A stretch of DNA of 10,635 nucleotides from an uncultured Mollicutes bacterium (GTDB lineage: Bacteria > Bacillota_I > Bacilli_A > RF39 > UBA660), in contig UQQI01000052.1 in assembly GCA_900543055.1 (NCBI GenBank), forward strand, positions 1 through 10,635. The letters run 5' to 3'. The position numbers were made by a program, and so were the translations under genes. The notes under the pieces were generated by a model. That model made no database searches and was not told the DNA's origin. It saw nothing but the letters and a program-made list of their open reading frames with translations. This document shows positions 1 through 7,583 of this stretch, one piece after another. Numbering within the stretch: the stretch's first letter is position 1; each line of letters opens with the position of its first letter.

Positions 1-27
1 GGAATTTTGGTTGGTGACGACCAAAGC

Positions 28-56
28 GACAAATTTTAATTTGTCTTTTGTTCTTT
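28..56 (+). terminator. Rho-independent terminator of a plus-strand unit outside the window
   Basis: GACAAAT (28-34) can pair with ATTTGTC (39-45) across a TTTA loop, followed directly on the plus strand by a T-rich run (TTTTGTTCTTT, 46-56). The opposite orientation has no T-run, so it should act on plus-strand transcription entering from the left. A second small hairpin, TTGGT-GACG-ACCAA (11-24), lies just upstream. The stem is AT-rich, so strength is uncertain. It converges on the terminator of the fic unit. Confidence 0.5.
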
Positions 57-64
57 AAAAATAT

Positions 65-114
65 AAAAAGGTAATTACCACTAATTGATTTACATAAATC
101 ATTTGATAATTACC
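65..114 (-). terminator. Rho-independent terminator of the antitoxin-fic unit
   Basis: Read on the minus strand just after the fic stop codon, GGTAATTA (complement of 107-114) pairs with TAATTACC (complement of 70-77). A nested inner stem, GATTT (100-96) with AAATC (91-87), closes on a 4-base loop. The stem is followed by TTTTTATATTTT (69-57). Internal mismatches separate the inner and outer stems. Position and U-tract both fit a transcription stop for the operon above. Confidence 0.7.
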
Positions 115-123
115 CAGTTTTAA

Positions 124-771
124 TTACTTATTATTTGACTTTTTAACTACATTTTTTTTCTCAAGAATTGACTGAAATAAAACATATAAATCAGAATAAT
201 CTAAAGTAGCATCTGCTTTTACAACAGCATCAATATATTTATCTTTATCTTCAATTAAAGAATAATTTAAAAAACACGGATCTAAATTATTTTTCTTACA
301 AATATAATCAATATATCTTCTAATAAATTCTCTCTCGCATCTTCCATTACCTTCACGAAATGGATGTGTAATATCTAAATCAGAATATATTTCAACAACA
401 ACCCCTAATAGCTCATCATAAGAATTAATATTCTCTGCCCTCTTCTTCGCTCTATTTAATGTATCTTCAAGAAAAGGATATATATTTTGAGGTAGACAAA
501 ATGGTATTCTTTTAGCAATTACTTCATTTCTAATTTCTCCAGCAAAAGGATAAATATCTCCAAATAATTCTTTATGAATATTCAAATAATATGACACATC
601 AAAAGAAATTTCTTCATCTCTTAAATACATTTTAGATAGTTTATAACTAGTAATAAGTCTTTCTGCTTTATTTAATTCTTCTTCATTTTCTATTTTAAGT
701 TTATTAATTAAAACACCATCTTTTGAATATTTAGAATGATAATTAAGTAACTCTTTATCTATTCTTCCCAT
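124..771 (-). CDS. fic: Fic family protein adenylyltransferase (class I toxin)
   Basis: This 215-residue protein is a single-domain Fic enzyme. The family usually transfers AMP from ATP to a hydroxyl side chain of a target protein. The catalytic loop HPFREGNGRCER (residues 136-147) matches the HPFx[D/E]GNGRxxR consensus completely: H136 is the general base, E140 the metal ligand, and R144 and R147 contact the ATP phosphates. GDIYPFAGEIR (71-81) is the usual helix before the target-binding flap, which is probably around PFCLPQNI (90-97). I saw no SxxxE[G/N] inhibitory helix within the protein, so it is neither class II nor class III. Inhibition should come from the small protein encoded just upstream, whose gene overlaps this one by 17 bases. 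The start at 771 is preceded by AGAGG about 10 bases away. The motif is intact, so it is probably active. The target is unknown. It could act as a toxin on topoisomerases, as some class I Fic proteins do, or as a regulator. Confidence 0.93.
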   Translation of the reverse strand: MGRIDKELLNYHSKYSKDGVLINKLKIENEEELNKAERLITSYKLSKMYLRDEEISFDVSYYLNIHKELFGDIYPFAGEIRNEVIAKRIPFCLPQNIYPFLEDTLNRAKKRAENINSYDELLGVVVEIYSDLDITHPFREGNGRCEREFIRRYIDYICKKNNLDPCFLNYSLIEDKDKYIDAVVKADATLDYSDLYVLFQSILEKKNVVKKSNNK

Positions 772-979
772 AAACCTTTACCTCTGCTTCTTCTAATTCG
801 TCTTCTCGATGTTCCTTTTTTTTGATCATTTTAACAACCGCATATAAAAAACTCTCATCATTCTTACCATTCTTAATATCTTCAATTAAGTGTTCTAATT
901 CATCTGGTGTTAATCTTTTACCTTCTAAAGAATTACTACTATTTGCATAATTAACAGCCTCTTCTAATTTTTCTTCCAT
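755..979 (-). CDS. VbhA-like antitoxin of the Fic protein
   Basis: This is a 74-residue acidic and lysine-rich protein encoded directly before fic. An N-terminal helix, EEKLEEAVNYAN, leads into SNSLEG (residues 15-20), which fits the [S/T]xxxE[G/N] Fic inhibitory motif. In known class I pairs this glutamate (here E19) bonds to the second arginine of the Fic loop (here R147 of the partner) and blocks productive ATP binding. LTPDELEHLIEDIKNG follows, resembling the second helical segment of VbhA antitoxins. VbhA itself is of similar size. An in-frame ATG lies at 994, but that ATG overlaps the GGAGG ribosome binding site, which sits 8 bases before the ATG at 979, so I chose 979. The stop overlaps the fic start region by 17 bases, so the antitoxin is translated first and the two are probably coupled. 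Identity rests on the motif plus the neighbouring gene. Confidence 0.88.
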   Translation of the reverse strand: MEEKLEEAVNYANSSNSLEGKRLTPDELEHLIEDIKNGKNDESFLYAVVKMIKKKEHREDELEEAEVKVYGKNR

Positions 980-984
980 AAAGT

Positions 985-992
985 CCACCTCC
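985..992 (-). promoter_or_regulatory. Ribosome binding site that fixes the antitoxin start
   Basis: On the minus strand GGAGGTGG (992-985) lies 8 bases (counted from GGAGG) before the ATG at 979. An alternative in-frame ATG at 994 runs straight into this GGAGG and has no Shine-Dalgarno sequence of its own at proper spacing, so the shorter protein is preferred. Confidence 0.8.
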
Positions 993-1004
993 ATTTGGCC
1001 TATA

Positions 1005-1033
1005 ATAATATCATAAAATATAAAAAATTACAA
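1005..1033 (-). promoter_or_regulatory. Promoter of the antitoxin-fic operon
   Basis: On the minus strand TTGTAA (1033-1028) and TATTAT (1010-1005) are separated by exactly 17 bases, a sigma-A-type arrangement. The -10 box ends about 25 bases before the antitoxin start codon, leaving a very short leader. The promoter lies in the 66-base gap after the 218-residue gene, so the toxin-antitoxin pair can be expressed independently of the addBA unit. AT-rich sequence gives many chance matches, so support is moderate. No clear operator palindrome was seen. Confidence 0.55.
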
Positions 1034-1045
1034 ATAAAACTTATA

Positions 1046-1702
1046 TCATCTATTTTTAATATTAAATTTAATATACTTAGAAAAAACATCATCCATAATA
1101 AATTCTAATCTATCATGAATTAAATCTTTAATTATAATATAATTTTCAAGATTAGGATAAATTATATAAATGTTATTATTCTTAATAATATCTTTTTCAT
1201 ATTCTAAAATAACTTTAAATAAATATGTAAAAATATCTGCTTTTAATAAAAGTTCTAAATCATCACTAATTTCTAAAGTACATGCAAATGGTATAAATAA
1301 TATTATATTTTCAGACATATTAGCCTTACTAATTCTAGATACCATTTCTCTATAAAATATAGAATTTCTAAGTCTACTTATTTCTCCACTCTTTATTATT
1401 TCGTAAATTTCATTAATCTCTCTTTGTAATTCACTAATAAACGTATATAAATTATCTTTATTAATCGCAAGTGCCTGACACTGTCTTTCATAAAATAATA
1501 TTTTCGCATCATAAAACACATTATTAAGAGAAACAAAATCACTCTCATTATGAGCTTGATTCTCAATATACTTATATTTACTTTTAAAAATAATTGAAGA
1601 CTCATTCATTATTCTCAAAATAATAGGTTCATATACTCTCTTTTTAAGTAAATCCTTGTACTCATCATATATAACACAATCAAATACTAAATTATTTTCC
1701 AT
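1046..1702 (-). CDS. Hypothetical protein, last gene of the addBA operon
   Basis: I do not recognise this 218-residue protein. It has no signal peptide or membrane segment and looks cytosolic. It is rich in I, K, N, E and Y. A central region (about 85-125, around ELQREINEIYEIIKSGEISRL) is probably helical and possibly coiled. Two hydrophobic strand-like stretches follow (ENIILFIPFACTLEI at 131-145 and NIYIIYPNLENYIIIK at 177-192). Three cysteines (C9, C71-80 region, C141) form no metal-binding pattern. It overlaps the phosphatase gene by 11 bases and has GGAG 8 bases before its ATG, so it is a real, translated gene coupled to its neighbour. Its position suggests a functional partner of the phosphatase, but the sequence does not say what. 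It ends in TGA, unlike its neighbours, which end in TAA. Confidence is high that it is a gene and nil for a function. Confidence 0.8.
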   Translation of the reverse strand: MENNLVFDCVIYDEYKDLLKKRVYEPIILRIMNESSIIFKSKYKYIENQAHNESDFVSLNNVFYDAKILFYERQCQALAINKDNLYTFISELQREINEIYEIIKSGEISRLRNSIFYREMVSRISKANMSENIILFIPFACTLEISDDLELLLKADIFTYLFKVILEYEKDIIKNNNIYIIYPNLENYIIIKDLIHDRLEFIMDDVFSKYIKFNIKNR

Positions 1703-2141
1703 AATATTTCTCCATTAACTCATTAATTAATTTATTAATTCCTTCATCTAAATCATTATAAGTATCTAAAAAATTACCGCTATACCAAGGATCTTTTATA
1801 TCTCTATCAAGTAATTTAAATACTTTTTTATCTCTATCTTCAAAAATATATTTAATATTTCTCGTATTAGCATCTTCCATACATATAAAATAATCAAACT
1901 TATCATAATCACTACGTTCTAATCTTTTAGAAAAGTGTCTATCGTAACTAATACCCATCTTATCAAGCATTTCTTTTGCAGGTGGATATATATCATTACC
2001 TTCTTCTTCATATGAAGTAGCACGTGATGTGATATAAAAATATTTTTCCAAACCAAGTTTTTTCACTTTATCTTTCATAATAAACTCAGCCATAGGACTA
2101 CGACAAATATTTCCTAAACATACAAAACAAATATTAATCAT
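1692..2141 (-). CDS. Low-molecular-weight protein tyrosine phosphatase
   Basis: This is a complete 149-residue cytosolic phosphatase of the usual family length (about 150). The N-terminal phosphate-binding loop CLGNICRSP (residues 8-16) is the C-x5-R-S signature: C8 is the nucleophile and R14 binds the phosphate. The general acid is D117 in DPWY (117-120). The intervening FDYFICMEDANTRNI (82-96) and the tail SGNFLDTYNDLDEGINKL also match the family. Members remove phosphate from protein tyrosine (and sometimes arginine) residues. The real substrate here is unknown, and no tyrosine kinase or capsule gene is visible in the window. The gene starts 8 bases before the addA stop ends, with GAGAGG about 7 bases before its ATG, and its own stop overlaps the next gene. 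It is therefore embedded in a DNA-repair operon, a less obvious location than the capsule loci where such enzymes are often found. Confidence 0.93.
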   Translation of the reverse strand: MINICFVCLGNICRSPMAEFIMKDKVKKLGLEKYFYITSRATSYEEEGNDIYPPAKEMLDKMGISYDRHFSKRLERSDYDKFDYFICMEDANTRNIKYIFEDRDKKVFKLLDRDIKDPWYSGNFLDTYNDLDEGINKLINELMEKYYGK

Positions 2142-5100
2142 TTAAAACCTCTCTATAAACTTCATCCAATATAGAATATAAAAAACATCTTGTCTTTTTA
2201 CCAGTTTTTTTCTCAATAAAACGCCTATATCCATTAAGTTGTTTATCATAAGCACTATCATCAATATTTTTTAACTTATAATCAATTATAGTCATATCTT
2301 CTCCTTCAATTAATAAATCAATTATTCCATGAAGAGTAGATTCACCTGTATTATCAATAAACTCATATTCTTTATACATATTTAAATTTAATTTATCCTT
2401 CATTAAATCACTATTAATAAAAGCAAGTATTTTATTTTTAATACGTTGATCAACTAAATCTAAACTACTAGTATTATTAAAATCAACTTCTTCAAGTATT
2501 TCATGTACTTTAGAACCAAAGTCCATCATATCATTTTCTTCTTTTGTTGAAATATGTATATTTTCTTTGGAAAAATGCTCTTCACTAATAATAGAAGTAT
2601 CAATACTTATCTCATTTACATCCAAAAAGTCATTATCAAGTACTAAATCATTTGAAAGCGTCTTACTATTATTTAAATAATCCTTTGTTGCCTCTACATC
2701 ACTCTTAACAATGTAAGGAAGTAAACTAGAATATATTGACTGCATAATTGATAAAAAAGAATTATACTTCTCACGTACATAACTAGGTACTATATCTAAA
2801 ACTTCTCTTTCTTCTTCCTGTTCTGGCATAACAATAATCATTTTTTCTTTAGCACGAGTAACCGCAACATATAAAAGTCTAATCTTTTCACTAATCTCTT
2901 CTAATTTAGTATTATATTTTAATAAAGTCTTTAAAATTGTATCTTTATAATAACCATCTACTTTAGGTAAAATAAATCCATATCTATTATCAAAAATAAT
3001 TTTTTCTTTTAAATCCATTAAATTAAATTTAGAAGAAAAACCAGCAAAATAACAAATAGGAAATTCAAGACCTTTAGACTTATGAATAGTCATAATCTTA
3101 CAACTATTACTACTTCCACTATTAACATTAAACTTAAGTTCATATCCACTTTCAAATATCTCATTTAAATAATCAATAAAATCATATACAGTCTTTCCAG
3201 TACTAGAGTAATCACTAATTAAATTATAAAAATATTCACATCTTACTCTAAATGATTTAACATTACCAACAGTAAGTAACTTTTCTTCATAATTAAATGT
3301 CTTTAAAACTTCTCTTATAAACTCAGTTGCACTTATATAATCCATTTTAGTTGCTAGTTCTAAACATAACTTATAAAGTTCTGAATCACTGTAATTCTTA
3401 TTAACTAAATAACTATAGATTACATCATCATCTAATCTAAATAAAAAACTACGTGAAACAGACATAAAAGTATATTTAAACTCAGTACCAAAATCTTTTT
3501 CTTTCACACATTTAATAAGTCTAAGCAAATTTCTAAGTATTACTACATCATCATCTTTTTTCAAAGACTCTTCTTTTAATATTGATAATGGTATATGTAA
3601 GTATTCAAATATTTTCTTGTATAATTCAAAGTTTTTACTCTTATCAAGAAGTATCACAAAATCACTATATTCAATATCTCTAAGTATTCTTTTTTTCTTA
3701 TCAAATACTTGAAACTTATTTTCTATCTTTTCTTTAATATCATTTCCAATAATAAATGCTTCTTCTTCATCTTTTGTAATTCTTCCTAAATCATTCTTAT
3801 ATGTTATTACTGAAAAATCATAGTTTTGATTAGTACTACCTTTTTCAATATAATCCATGTTTCCAAATACCATTCTATGACTTACTTTATAATCTGCTCC
3901 ACCTATTCTATCATCCATAAATAAATCAAATAATAAATTAATATTATCAAGAACTTCTTTTCTAGATCTAAAGTTTTTTAATAAATCTATTTTTATTCCA
4001 GCATCTGTATCACGATAAGTATCATATTTATTTTTAAATATATATGGATTAGCATTTCTAAATCTATAAATTGACTGTTTAATATCTCCTACCATATAAA
4101 CATTATTATTAGAAATAAGAGAAATAAATTTTTCTTGAGTATCACTTGTATCTTGATACTCATCAACTAATATTTCATTAAAACTATTTTTTAATTCTTC
4201 ACGAATATCATCATTTTCATCAACTACTTTAATAGCCATACGAGAAATATCCGTAAAATTAAATATTTCATTTTCCATTTTATATTCTTCTAATCTTTTA
4301 TCAAGTTCTCTTAAAATATCAACAATAACTTTAATAGAACTCTTAGTTGATAATATCTCATCTCTCATTGCTGATGTATCTTCATATATACATAACTCTT
4401 TTATTTCCTTCGCAATATCAAATAAAGTTCCTTTAATAGACTTTCCTTCTATATCACTATTCTTAGGAATAGTAACACTCTTATAAGAACATCCTCGAAC
4501 AAAATCTTCATAACTTGAAGCATTAAGAATTCCGCCTAATGAGTCTTCAACCTTACCAATAAAGTCTCCATCAAAATAATCATTTAGTGAAATCATTAAC
4601 TCTCTCATATCACTTTGTTTCTTCTTTAAAATATTAACAAACTCTATAATATAAGAATCAATCTTAGAATCATTTTCTATTTCAAAATAGTCTCTTAAAT
4701 ATTTTTCTTTATCATATTTTAATTCAATTTTTTTATAAGTATTCAAAATATACTCTTTTAATTCTTTATCATCTTTAAGGCAAAAATCACTAATTAATTT
4801 TTTAAACTCCTCACTTGGCTTTTCATAGTATTCATCAAATATCTCATCAAGTAATTCATGTTTTTTAATATCAATTACAACCTCATCACTTATTTTTATT
4901 TTATTTGTAACATTAAGTCTATCATGATATTTTTTAACCATAGAAAGTGAAAACGAATCAAATGTTGTGATATACGCTCCATCTATTAAGTTAGCTTCTT
5001 CTTCAAGTCCAGGAGTTGAATTAATAGTATCTCGAATTCTATCTTTCATTTCAGCTGCCGCAGCATTTGTAAATGTCAAAACAAGTAATTCATTAACATG

Positions 5101-5232
5101 AACTCCAGCTTTTAATTTTCTTTGTACCCTAGCTGTTAAAACAGCAGTTTTCCCAGAACCTGCTCCAGCAGATACAATAATATTAGTACCTTCCCTATCT
5201 ATTGCTTCTTGTTGTTCAGCAGTCCATGCCAT
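2134..5232 (-). CDS. addA: ATP-dependent helicase-nuclease subunit A (AddA)
   Basis: This is the motor and nuclease subunit of the AddAB complex, which resects double-strand DNA ends for RecA-dependent recombination. All UvrD-type (SF1A) helicase motifs are present in order: Walker A AGAGSGKT (22-29, K28), TFTNAAAAEM (53-62), Walker B VDEYQD (356-361), VGDIKQSIYRFRNANP (381-396), NFRS (420-423), TIHKSKGLEF (715-724) and LYVAVTRAK (787-795). A C-terminal RecB-type PD-(D/E)XK nuclease follows, with H910, D972 in GIID, D984-Y985-K986, and Q998 in the QLNGY segment. Both active sites look intact. At 1032 residues it is shorter than Bacillus AddA (about 1230). Its start overlaps the addB stop by one base (TAATG), and AGGAGGT lies 8 bases upstream, inside addB. 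The addB-addA order matches Bacillus. An identification as PcrA or UvrD is ruled out by the C-terminal nuclease and the addB partner. Confidence 0.97.
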   Translation of the reverse strand: MAWTAEQQEAIDREGTNIIVSAGAGSGKTAVLTARVQRKLKAGVHVNELLVLTFTNAAAAEMKDRIRDTINSTPGLEEEANLIDGAYITTFDSFSLSMVKKYHDRLNVTNKIKISDEVVIDIKKHELLDEIFDEYYEKPSEEFKKLISDFCLKDDKELKEYILNTYKKIELKYDKEKYLRDYFEIENDSKIDSYIIEFVNILKKKQSDMRELMISLNDYFDGDFIGKVEDSLGGILNASSYEDFVRGCSYKSVTIPKNSDIEGKSIKGTLFDIAKEIKELCIYEDTSAMRDEILSTKSSIKVIVDILRELDKRLEEYKMENEIFNFTDISRMAIKVVDENDDIREELKNSFNEILVDEYQDTSDTQEKFISLISNNNVYMVGDIKQSIYRFRNANPYIFKNKYDTYRDTDAGIKIDLLKNFRSRKEVLDNINLLFDLFMDDRIGGADYKVSHRMVFGNMDYIEKGSTNQNYDFSVITYKNDLGRITKDEEEAFIIGNDIKEKIENKFQVFDKKKRILRDIEYSDFVILLDKSKNFELYKKIFEYLHIPLSILKEESLKKDDDVVILRNLLRLIKCVKEKDFGTEFKYTFMSVSRSFLFRLDDDVIYSYLVNKNYSDSELYKLCLELATKMDYISATEFIREVLKTFNYEEKLLTVGNVKSFRVRCEYFYNLISDYSSTGKTVYDFIDYLNEIFESGYELKFNVNSGSSNSCKIMTIHKSKGLEFPICYFAGFSSKFNLMDLKEKIIFDNRYGFILPKVDGYYKDTILKTLLKYNTKLEEISEKIRLLYVAVTRAKEKMIIVMPEQEEEREVLDIVPSYVREKYNSFLSIMQSIYSSLLPYIVKSDVEATKDYLNNSKTLSNDLVLDNDFLDVNEISIDTSIISEEHFSKENIHISTKEENDMMDFGSKVHEILEEVDFNNTSSLDLVDQRIKNKILAFINSDLMKDKLNLNMYKEYEFIDNTGESTLHGIIDLLIEGEDMTIIDYKLKNIDDSAYDKQLNGYRRFIEKKTGKKTRCFLYSILDEVYREVLND

Positions 5233-7538
5233 TAATAGTCACCTCCTAAAAAACTCAAATCATCTACCTTATCAAGGTAATTTAAATCTTTCTCTTTCAT
5301 AAAACATAAATCACTAAACTTACAGAATTTACATGAAACATTATCTTTATCATAAACCTTTGGATTTATATTAAATTTAGCATCCATTATATCAGACATT
5401 CCTTTTTTAATAGTTTTTTCTGTATAATCAACCAACTCATCAACCATAACTTTATCCATCACTTTACTATATCTACTAAATCCCTTTATATCATCATACT
5501 TCATGCTCTTAATAAGTTCACTATTTTCAATTGTTGGATCAAATCTCTCAAGTATTAATGTATCATCTGTAGAATAACCTTTTAATTTATATCTATCTTT
5601 CTTTTCACTTTCATATTTACTACTCCAAGTAGGATAATTAAACAATATATTTTGATAATAAATTCCTGTAAATATTGGACTGTCAAAAACATGTGATTTA
5701 TTAATTAAATATAAATATGTTGGCAATTGCATATGAAGTCCATATTTAATAGGTTCTATATGTGTATCTATTGTACCTGTCTTATAATCAACTATACTAA
5801 AATAAGTATCGTTTGCTTTTTTATAATACATTATTTTATCAATAAAACCAATAAACTTAACTTCATCACTAAGACTTACTTCACAACGCCTTTCATACTC
5901 TTCATCATTAAATCCAGTAAGCATATTCTGTTTTTTTATTACTTCAATTAATTCTATTAAATCTGCCTCAATCTTCACAAGAAATAACTTCTCTTTTAAA
6001 CTTAAATTTCTCTTTTCCAAATACTTTTTAAATTCATATTCAAAATCGAAATTATTATTTCTATATAAAGTAAGTATTTCATGGTACATCGATCCTATAA
6101 AAGATGCAAAACTATCTGTATAATCATCTAATTTTAAAACATAATTTATATAATATTTAAAACCACACTCATTAAAACTATTTAAAGAAGTATAAGAAAG
6201 TTTAATTGGTTTACTAATACTATTTAAATATAAATTCTTATCTATACCCGTAAACTTATTAGTATATATCTTATAAGGAATAGAATAATGCGTATTTAAA
6301 GCTTCTAATGAACTATCTTTTTCTCCAAACAAATAGAACTTATCTAACTTTTCTCCAAGCCTTAACATATTATATAAATTAGAATATTTATAGTTATCTA
6401 TTTCAGGTTTAATAACCTTAAGTCCTAAATCATTAATCAAACTACTTCTATAAAAAGATTGAAATGGAGTACTTAACTTATAAGATAAAAATAGATTTTT
6501 AATTCTACTAAGTAAATAAATAACTGTATCTTTACCTCTCTTATTTAAATAACTTACATCATACATTGAGACTTCACTCTTAATAGAATCAGTAATATAC
6601 TCAATATCTTTATGCATACGAGGCAAACTATCTTGATTAAATCCTAGTACAAATACATACTCATCATCACTAAAACTATAAGTATTTAAATCTCTTATAT
6701 TAACTGCATTAGTAAGTTTTACTGGACTAAAATAAGTATTTTTTAATTTATCAATTAACAACTTTCTATAAATATCAGTACTCTGATCAATTGAAGATAA
6801 ACTACTAACTATATTTATAAGTTTTCTATTAACAATACTTTTATTTTTATCTTCTAAATCAATTTCATAATTATTTAAAAACTCTTTTACAATTAAAGTA
6901 TTATAAATAGAATCTTTAAAATCAATATTAATAGGAATATTATAATAAGAAAATACTTTATCTAAAATATAGTAATAATCACTAGAAACATTCGCAAGAG
7001 ATATTTTATTAATATCAATACCATTATTTAGTAATTCTATTATTTTTAAAGCAACAAAGTTAACTTCATCTTCAATACCACTACATTCATAAACATCTGC
7101 ATTTATTTTACTAATAGGTATCTCTACTTTATAATTTAATGCTTCCTCTTCATATTTATCTAAATCAAAATAATTTCTTACTTCTATCTTTTTATTTTTT
7201 ATATACTCTCTAAAAAATAAATTTACTTTAAGTAAATTCTTAGAAATTAACTCTTTCTTTAAATCTTTTAAAAAGTTTAATTTAATACTTTCATATTCTT
7301 TAGAAACATCTATAACTAACATATTTTTTAAATATACTTTACAAACATCTAAATTAAATTTATATTTATCCATTAAATAATAAATAGTATCAACTGTATA
7401 ATCAAAAAAATAATTTTTAATAAATTCTTCTTTACTCATAAATTTAACATTATATAATGCTGAATTTTTATTTAAATTTTCTAATATTTTTATTTTTTCA
7501 TCATTAGGACAAACTATTATCTTAAATTCCGTATTCAT
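5232..7538 (-). CDS. addB: ATP-dependent nuclease subunit B (AddB), compact form
   Basis: This is the partner subunit of AddA, with a degenerate helicase fold and an iron-sulfur nuclease. In the C-terminal half a PD-(D/E)XK nuclease is clear: H486, GFID (D567), VDYKTG (D584, K586) and QLPTY (Q604). Four cysteines bracket it in the AddB pattern, C458 before the domain and C736-x2-C739-x5-C745 after it, which should hold a [4Fe-4S] cluster. The N-terminal half has no Walker A motif, and only weak helicase-like traces remain (for example YVFVLGFNQDSLPR, 294-307), so it is unlikely to use ATP. In known AddAB this subunit scans for Chi and cuts the 5' strand, but the Chi site of this organism cannot be told from here. 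It is 768 residues long against about 1160 in Bacillus, so it is strongly reduced. It is the first gene of the operon, with a weak GGTGATG ribosome binding site just upstream. Confidence 0.93.
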   Translation of the reverse strand: MNTEFKIIVCPNDEKIKILENLNKNSALYNVKFMSKEEFIKNYFFDYTVDTIYYLMDKYKFNLDVCKVYLKNMLVIDVSKEYESIKLNFLKDLKKELISKNLLKVNLFFREYIKNKKIEVRNYFDLDKYEEEALNYKVEIPISKINADVYECSGIEDEVNFVALKIIELLNNGIDINKISLANVSSDYYYILDKVFSYYNIPINIDFKDSIYNTLIVKEFLNNYEIDLEDKNKSIVNRKLINIVSSLSSIDQSTDIYRKLLIDKLKNTYFSPVKLTNAVNIRDLNTYSFSDDEYVFVLGFNQDSLPRMHKDIEYITDSIKSEVSMYDVSYLNKRGKDTVIYLLSRIKNLFLSYKLSTPFQSFYRSSLINDLGLKVIKPEIDNYKYSNLYNMLRLGEKLDKFYLFGEKDSSLEALNTHYSIPYKIYTNKFTGIDKNLYLNSISKPIKLSYTSLNSFNECGFKYYINYVLKLDDYTDSFASFIGSMYHEILTLYRNNNFDFEYEFKKYLEKRNLSLKEKLFLVKIEADLIELIEVIKKQNMLTGFNDEEYERRCEVSLSDEVKFIGFIDKIMYYKKANDTYFSIVDYKTGTIDTHIEPIKYGLHMQLPTYLYLINKSHVFDSPIFTGIYYQNILFNYPTWSSKYESEKKDRYKLKGYSTDDTLILERFDPTIENSELIKSMKYDDIKGFSRYSKVMDKVMVDELVDYTEKTIKKGMSDIMDAKFNINPKVYDKDNVSCKFCKFSDLCFMKEKDLNYLDKVDDLSFLGGDY

Positions 7539-7553
7539 AACATCACCAAGATT

Positions 7554-7562
7554 ATTATAACA
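7554..7562 (-). promoter_or_regulatory. addB: Extended -10 promoter of the addB operon
   Basis: On the minus strand TGTTATAAT (7562-7554) is a perfect TGnTATAAT extended -10 box, 15 bases before the addB start codon. No good -35 box lies 16-18 bases upstream, as is common for extended -10 promoters. It sits just downstream of the terminator of the preceding gene, so addB starts a new transcription unit. Depending on the exact start point the leader would be very short (about 8 bases or less), which fits the weak Shine-Dalgarno sequence. Confidence 0.6.
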
Positions 7563-7583
7563 TGTTTCCCAACTTTTATTTAT

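Noticed and set aside
124..771. Fic as a self-inhibited class II or III protein
   Set aside because: No SxxxE[G/N] motif was seen at either end of the protein, and a separate upstream gene supplies one.
980..994. Longer antitoxin beginning at the ATG at 994
   Set aside because: That ATG overlaps the GGAGG ribosome binding site of the ATG at 979 and lacks a Shine-Dalgarno sequence of its own.
1170..1605. Open frames overlapping the 218-residue gene on either strand (1170-1355 plus, 1396-1605 minus)
   Set aside because: They are short, nested in a gene that has a proper ribosome binding site and operon overlap, and show no recognisable protein features.
1777..1781. CCGCT, the complement of the Bacillus Chi pentamer AGCGG
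   Set aside because: A single chance occurrence of five bases says nothing about the Chi site of this organism.
5727..5951. Plus-strand open frame inside addB
   Set aside because: It is antisense to the conserved nuclease region of addB, with composition dominated by I, F, Y and N, as expected from AT-rich antisense sequence.
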